Below are positions 61,829 to 64,000 of a stretch of 64,000 nucleotides of DNA, piece after piece. Within the stretch, counting starts at the first letter, position 1. Each line of letters starts with the position of its first letter. The notes below the pieces were generated by a model. That model was not told the origin of the DNA, did not search any database, and worked only from the letters and a program-made list of their open reading frames with translations. The position numbers and the translations under genes were made by a program. The DNA comes from Chloroflexota bacterium (GTDB lineage: Bacteria; Chloroflexota; Anaerolineae; Aggregatilineales; J027): contig JACRBG010000051.1 of assembly GCA_016234595.1 (NCBI GenBank), positions 124,001-188,000 of the forward strand, written 5' to 3'.

Positions 61829-62989
61829 ATGCCTGACGACCTGTTTGAAAATTTTGATGCACAGGAAAACCCTTCGCACGAAGAAGAAGATATGCTGGAA
61901 CTGCCAGAGGTCGAGCAGGACGATGCCGAGCCAATGGATGATGTCTTTTTTGCGATGGATGAAAATGGCGACCTGCCAGATGAAGACTTTGATGACCTTG
62001 ATGACTTGGATGAGTTTGACTTAGAAGACCTCGAAGATGAAGATGAATTTGACGACGAGGAATTTGATCTCACTGAAGTCTCCTCCGATGATACCGTTGG
62101 CCTTTATCTAAAAGAGATGGCGCGGGTTCCGCTGCTGACCACCGAGGAAGAAATTTCGCTGGCCCAACGGCTTGAAAAAGGCAAAGAGGCAGGCGAAAAA
62201 TTGGCTCGTTTGAACGGCCACTGCCCAGAAGAAGAACGCCTTAAACTGGTTGAGATGGTGGACGATGGACGGGATGCCCGTGACCACCTGATTAAGGCCA
62301 ATACACGCTTGGTTGTCAGCATCGCCAAACGTTATATGGGGCGGGGTGTGCCATTTTTGGATTTGATTCAAGAGGGCAATCTTGGCTTGATGAAGGCCGT
62401 TGAAAAGTTTGACTATAAACGCGGGTATCGTTTTAGTACCTATGCCACATGGTGGATTCGCCAAACCATTACCCGTGCGATTGCCGATCAGGGTCGCACC
62501 ATCCGCGTTCCGGTGCATATGTCGGATCGGATTCGTCATTTATATAAGACGGCCCGCGAATTAGAACAAAAACATGGGCGCAAACCCACCCCTGAAGAAA
62601 TTGCACAGGAAATGGATTTAGAGCCGCGCAAAGTTCAATGGATGCTGAAAGTGTCATGGCGACCGCTCAGCCTTGAACGTCCGGTCGGGGAAGATGAAGA
62701 AAGCGAACTGGGCAACTTTATCGAAGATTACACCATGCCCACCCCGCTGCAAAGTGCCTATCAAAATTTGCTGCGCGAAAAACTGGATGAGGTGTTAAGC
62801 ACTTTGACCCCGCGTGAGGCACGCATCTTGCGCCTGCGCTTTGGCTTGCAAAATGGACGAAGCTATACATTGGAGGAAGTGGGGCAAAAATTTGGCCTGA
62901 CCCGTGAACGGATTCGCCAAATTGAAGGCAAAGCCCTGCGAAGACTGCGCCATCCGCGCCGTTCGCGCCAACTCCGCGACTTTACATGA
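61829..62989 (+). CDS. RNA polymerase sigma-70 factor with hyper-acidic N-terminus (copy 2)
   Basis: The 386-residue factor has 42 Asp or Glu in its first 80 residues and no Lys or Arg there, in place of region 1.1. Region 1.2 ([20 protein letters not shown]), region 2 ([36 protein letters not shown]), region 3 ([20 protein letters not shown]) and region 4 ([20 protein letters not shown]) are complete. It is a group 1 or group 2 factor beside the copy at 24238. The metallophosphoesterase gene starts eight bases after its stop. Confidence 0.92.
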   Translation: MPDDLFENFDAQENPSHEEEDMLELPEVEQDDAEPMDDVFFAMDENGDLPDEDFDDLDDLDEFDLEDLEDEDEFDDEEFDLTEVSSDDTVGLYLKEMARVPLLTTEEEISLAQRLEKGKEAGEKLARLNGHCPEEERLKLVEMVDDGRDARDHLIKANTRLVVSIAKRYMGRGVPFLDLIQEGNLGLMKAVEKFDYKRGYRFSTYATWWIRQTITRAIADQGRTIRVPVHMSDRIRHLYKTARELEQKHGRKPTPEEIAQEMDLEPRKVQWMLKVSWRPLSLERPVGEDEESELGNFIEDYTMPTPLQSAYQNLLREKLDEVLSTLTPREARILRLRFGLQNGRSYTLEEVGQKFGLTRERIRQIEGKALRRLRHPRRSRQLRDFT

Positions 62990-62996
62990 TCTTGCT

Positions 62997-63734
62997 ATGC
63001 GTCTGGCAATCATCTCCGATATTCACGGCAATTTGATTGCCTTAGAAGCAGCATTGGCTGATATTCAAGCCAACAGCCCTGACCAGATTATTTTTTTGGG
63101 CGACCTAGCTGATCGTGGGCCACAACCCCATGAAGTTATTCAGTGTGTGCAATCACTCAACTGCCCAGCGGTGATGGGCAATACTGATGATTTACTGATT
63201 CATCCCCCTAGTGCCATCGAACTCAATAAGCAGGCCAAAGTCCCTTTTTGGGGGGTGGTGCAGTGGTGCCGCGCTCAATTAACGGATACCGACCTCGCTT
63301 TTATGCACTCCTTTCAACCCGCTTTGACTATCTCGCTGGATAACGGGCAGGCATTATTGTGTTATCACGGTTCGCCACGCTCCAACATGGATAGGATTTG
63401 GGCTAGTACCCCCGATGATGACCTCAAAGTAATGCTTGAAAATCCAACAGCACGGGTCATGGTGGGGGGACATACTCATTTGCCATTTTTGCGGCGACTG
63501 CATGATAAAATCATTCTCAATCCGGGCAGTATAGGCTTGGCGTTTACGCCTACCCCAGATGGGCGCGAGTTGAATAATAATCGGGCTGAATATTTAATTT
63601 TGACAGTGGAGCGGGGGCGGGTGAGTGTCGAATTTCGCCAATTGGTATACCCTTTAGATCAGTATTTTCAAGCAGTGCAAAACAGCGGAATGCCCCATCA
63701 AGACTGGTGGCTTCCTTTATGGCAAGAGGAATAA
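62997..63734 (+). CDS. Metallophosphoesterase (YfcE/calcineurin-like)
   Basis: The ATG at 62997 (MRLAIISDIHGNLIALE) is eight bases after the sigma gene's stop; the frame is open further upstream, inside that gene. The 245-residue product has the two-metal motifs SDIHGN, GDLADRGPQ, GNTDD, CYHGSPRS and GGHTHLPF. It matches the small phosphodiesterases of the MPP superfamily. The substrate is unknown. It is the third gene of an operon led by the promoter at 61054. Confidence 0.92.
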   Translation: MRLAIISDIHGNLIALEAALADIQANSPDQIIFLGDLADRGPQPHEVIQCVQSLNCPAVMGNTDDLLIHPPSAIELNKQAKVPFWGVVQWCRAQLTDTDLAFMHSFQPALTISLDNGQALLCYHGSPRSNMDRIWASTPDDDLKVMLENPTARVMVGGHTHLPFLRRLHDKIILNPGSIGLAFTPTPDGRELNNNRAEYLILTVERGRVSVEFRQLVYPLDQYFQAVQNSGMPHQDWWLPLWQEE

Positions 63735-63743
63735 AAAAATCTA

Positions 63744-64000
63744 ATGAAAATGCGTCCACTGTTCATGATAATCCTTTTGGTAAGCTTGATTGTGGCATGT
63801 ACTGATGATGATAAACCAAGCGGCCCACGCCCCACCCCAACGCTGGGTGAAATTTTGTGGCAGCGCCCCGGTGAAGTCATCACGGCTGAAAATGCGTCCA
63901 AACTGCAATTGATTGGCTATTTTGGAGGCCATAAACAGACGGTCTCAGTTATGGGGTTTTCAGCCGATAATTTGCGCCTTGCCACTTCAAGTGTCGCCGA
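63744..64000 (+). CDS. Lipoprotein, start of a WD40-like protein (truncated by window edge)
   Basis: The frame begins MKMRPLFMIILLVSLIVACT, a lipoprotein signal with the lipobox ending in Cys19, and runs open to the window end (85 codons). After a Pro-rich linker (RPTPTLGEIL) it reads LIGYFGGHKQTVSVMGFSAD then NLRLATSS, like the first blade of a WD40 repeat. AGAGGA lies 14 bases upstream. It follows the phosphoesterase by nine bases and is likely in the same transcript. Confidence 0.72.
   Translation, partial: MKMRPLFMIILLVSLIVACTDDDKPSGPRPTPTLGEILWQRPGEVITAENASKLQLIGYFGGHKQTVSVMGFSADNLRLATSSVA

Overview
The window looks like a stretch of chromosome from a Gram-negative-like or monoderm filamentous bacterium of the Chloroflexota, most likely near the Anaerolineae. 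This is inferred from the gene content and no lineage marker was searched. Pointers are a kinase fused to a formylglycine-enzyme-like domain, several Thr/Pro-rich stalk proteins with one membrane helix, a BTAD regulator, a SpoVS protein without other sporulation genes, GldA/GldG-type ABC genes with an M28 peptidase, and two primary-type sigma factors. Base composition is even throughout. I found no phage genes, transposases or CRISPR arrays.

Layout. 1-5300: the end of nadE, then on the minus strand a TatA/B-like protein and cdsA, then a kinase/FGE-like receptor followed by a stalk/zinc-ribbon membrane protein. 5500-10200: a TPR membrane protein, a small Cys-rich protein and two tandem paralogues that look like degenerate histidine kinases. 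10200-15300: a TetR regulator with a Rossmann-fold reductase, and two GT-C type membrane glycosyltransferases. 15300-24200: a lipoprotein and a VIT/vWA protein (minus), then an M28-like peptidase, ABC ATPase, permease, GldG-like and DUF4340-like cluster (plus). 24200-28800: a sigma-70 factor with a LiaF-like membrane protein, an MFS exporter and two stand-alone receiver proteins. 28800-35500: a class A penicillin-binding protein, a stomatin-like protein, a HEAT-repeat protein and two small membrane proteins.

35600-49850 is almost entirely minus strand: mfd, pth, a surface protein, a sugar ABC importer without its ATPase, two serine tRNAs, glpK, a CCA-adding-type nucleotidyltransferase, hpt and three small genes. 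50200-53750 holds a BTAD regulator with an N-terminal degenerate ATPase, a winged-helix protein, and an ECF sigma factor with a membrane partner. 53860-57830 holds dnaA, an AT-rich 0.7 kb gap that could be an origin, spoVS, a PHP phosphoesterase and a NADAR protein. 57950-64000 holds an acyl-CoA ligase and acyl-CoA dehydrogenase pair, then a well-marked promoter driving a YceD-like gene, a second sigma-70 factor with a very acidic N-terminus, a metallophosphoesterase and the start of a WD40-like lipoprotein.

The best candidates for something undescribed are the tandem pseudo-histidine-kinase pair (7528-10144), the large domain inserted in the kinase's FGE-like module (about 3283-3975), an Ig-like domain shared by the penicillin-binding protein and a stalk protein, and the BTAD/winged-helix cassette with its inverted repeats (50171-52405).
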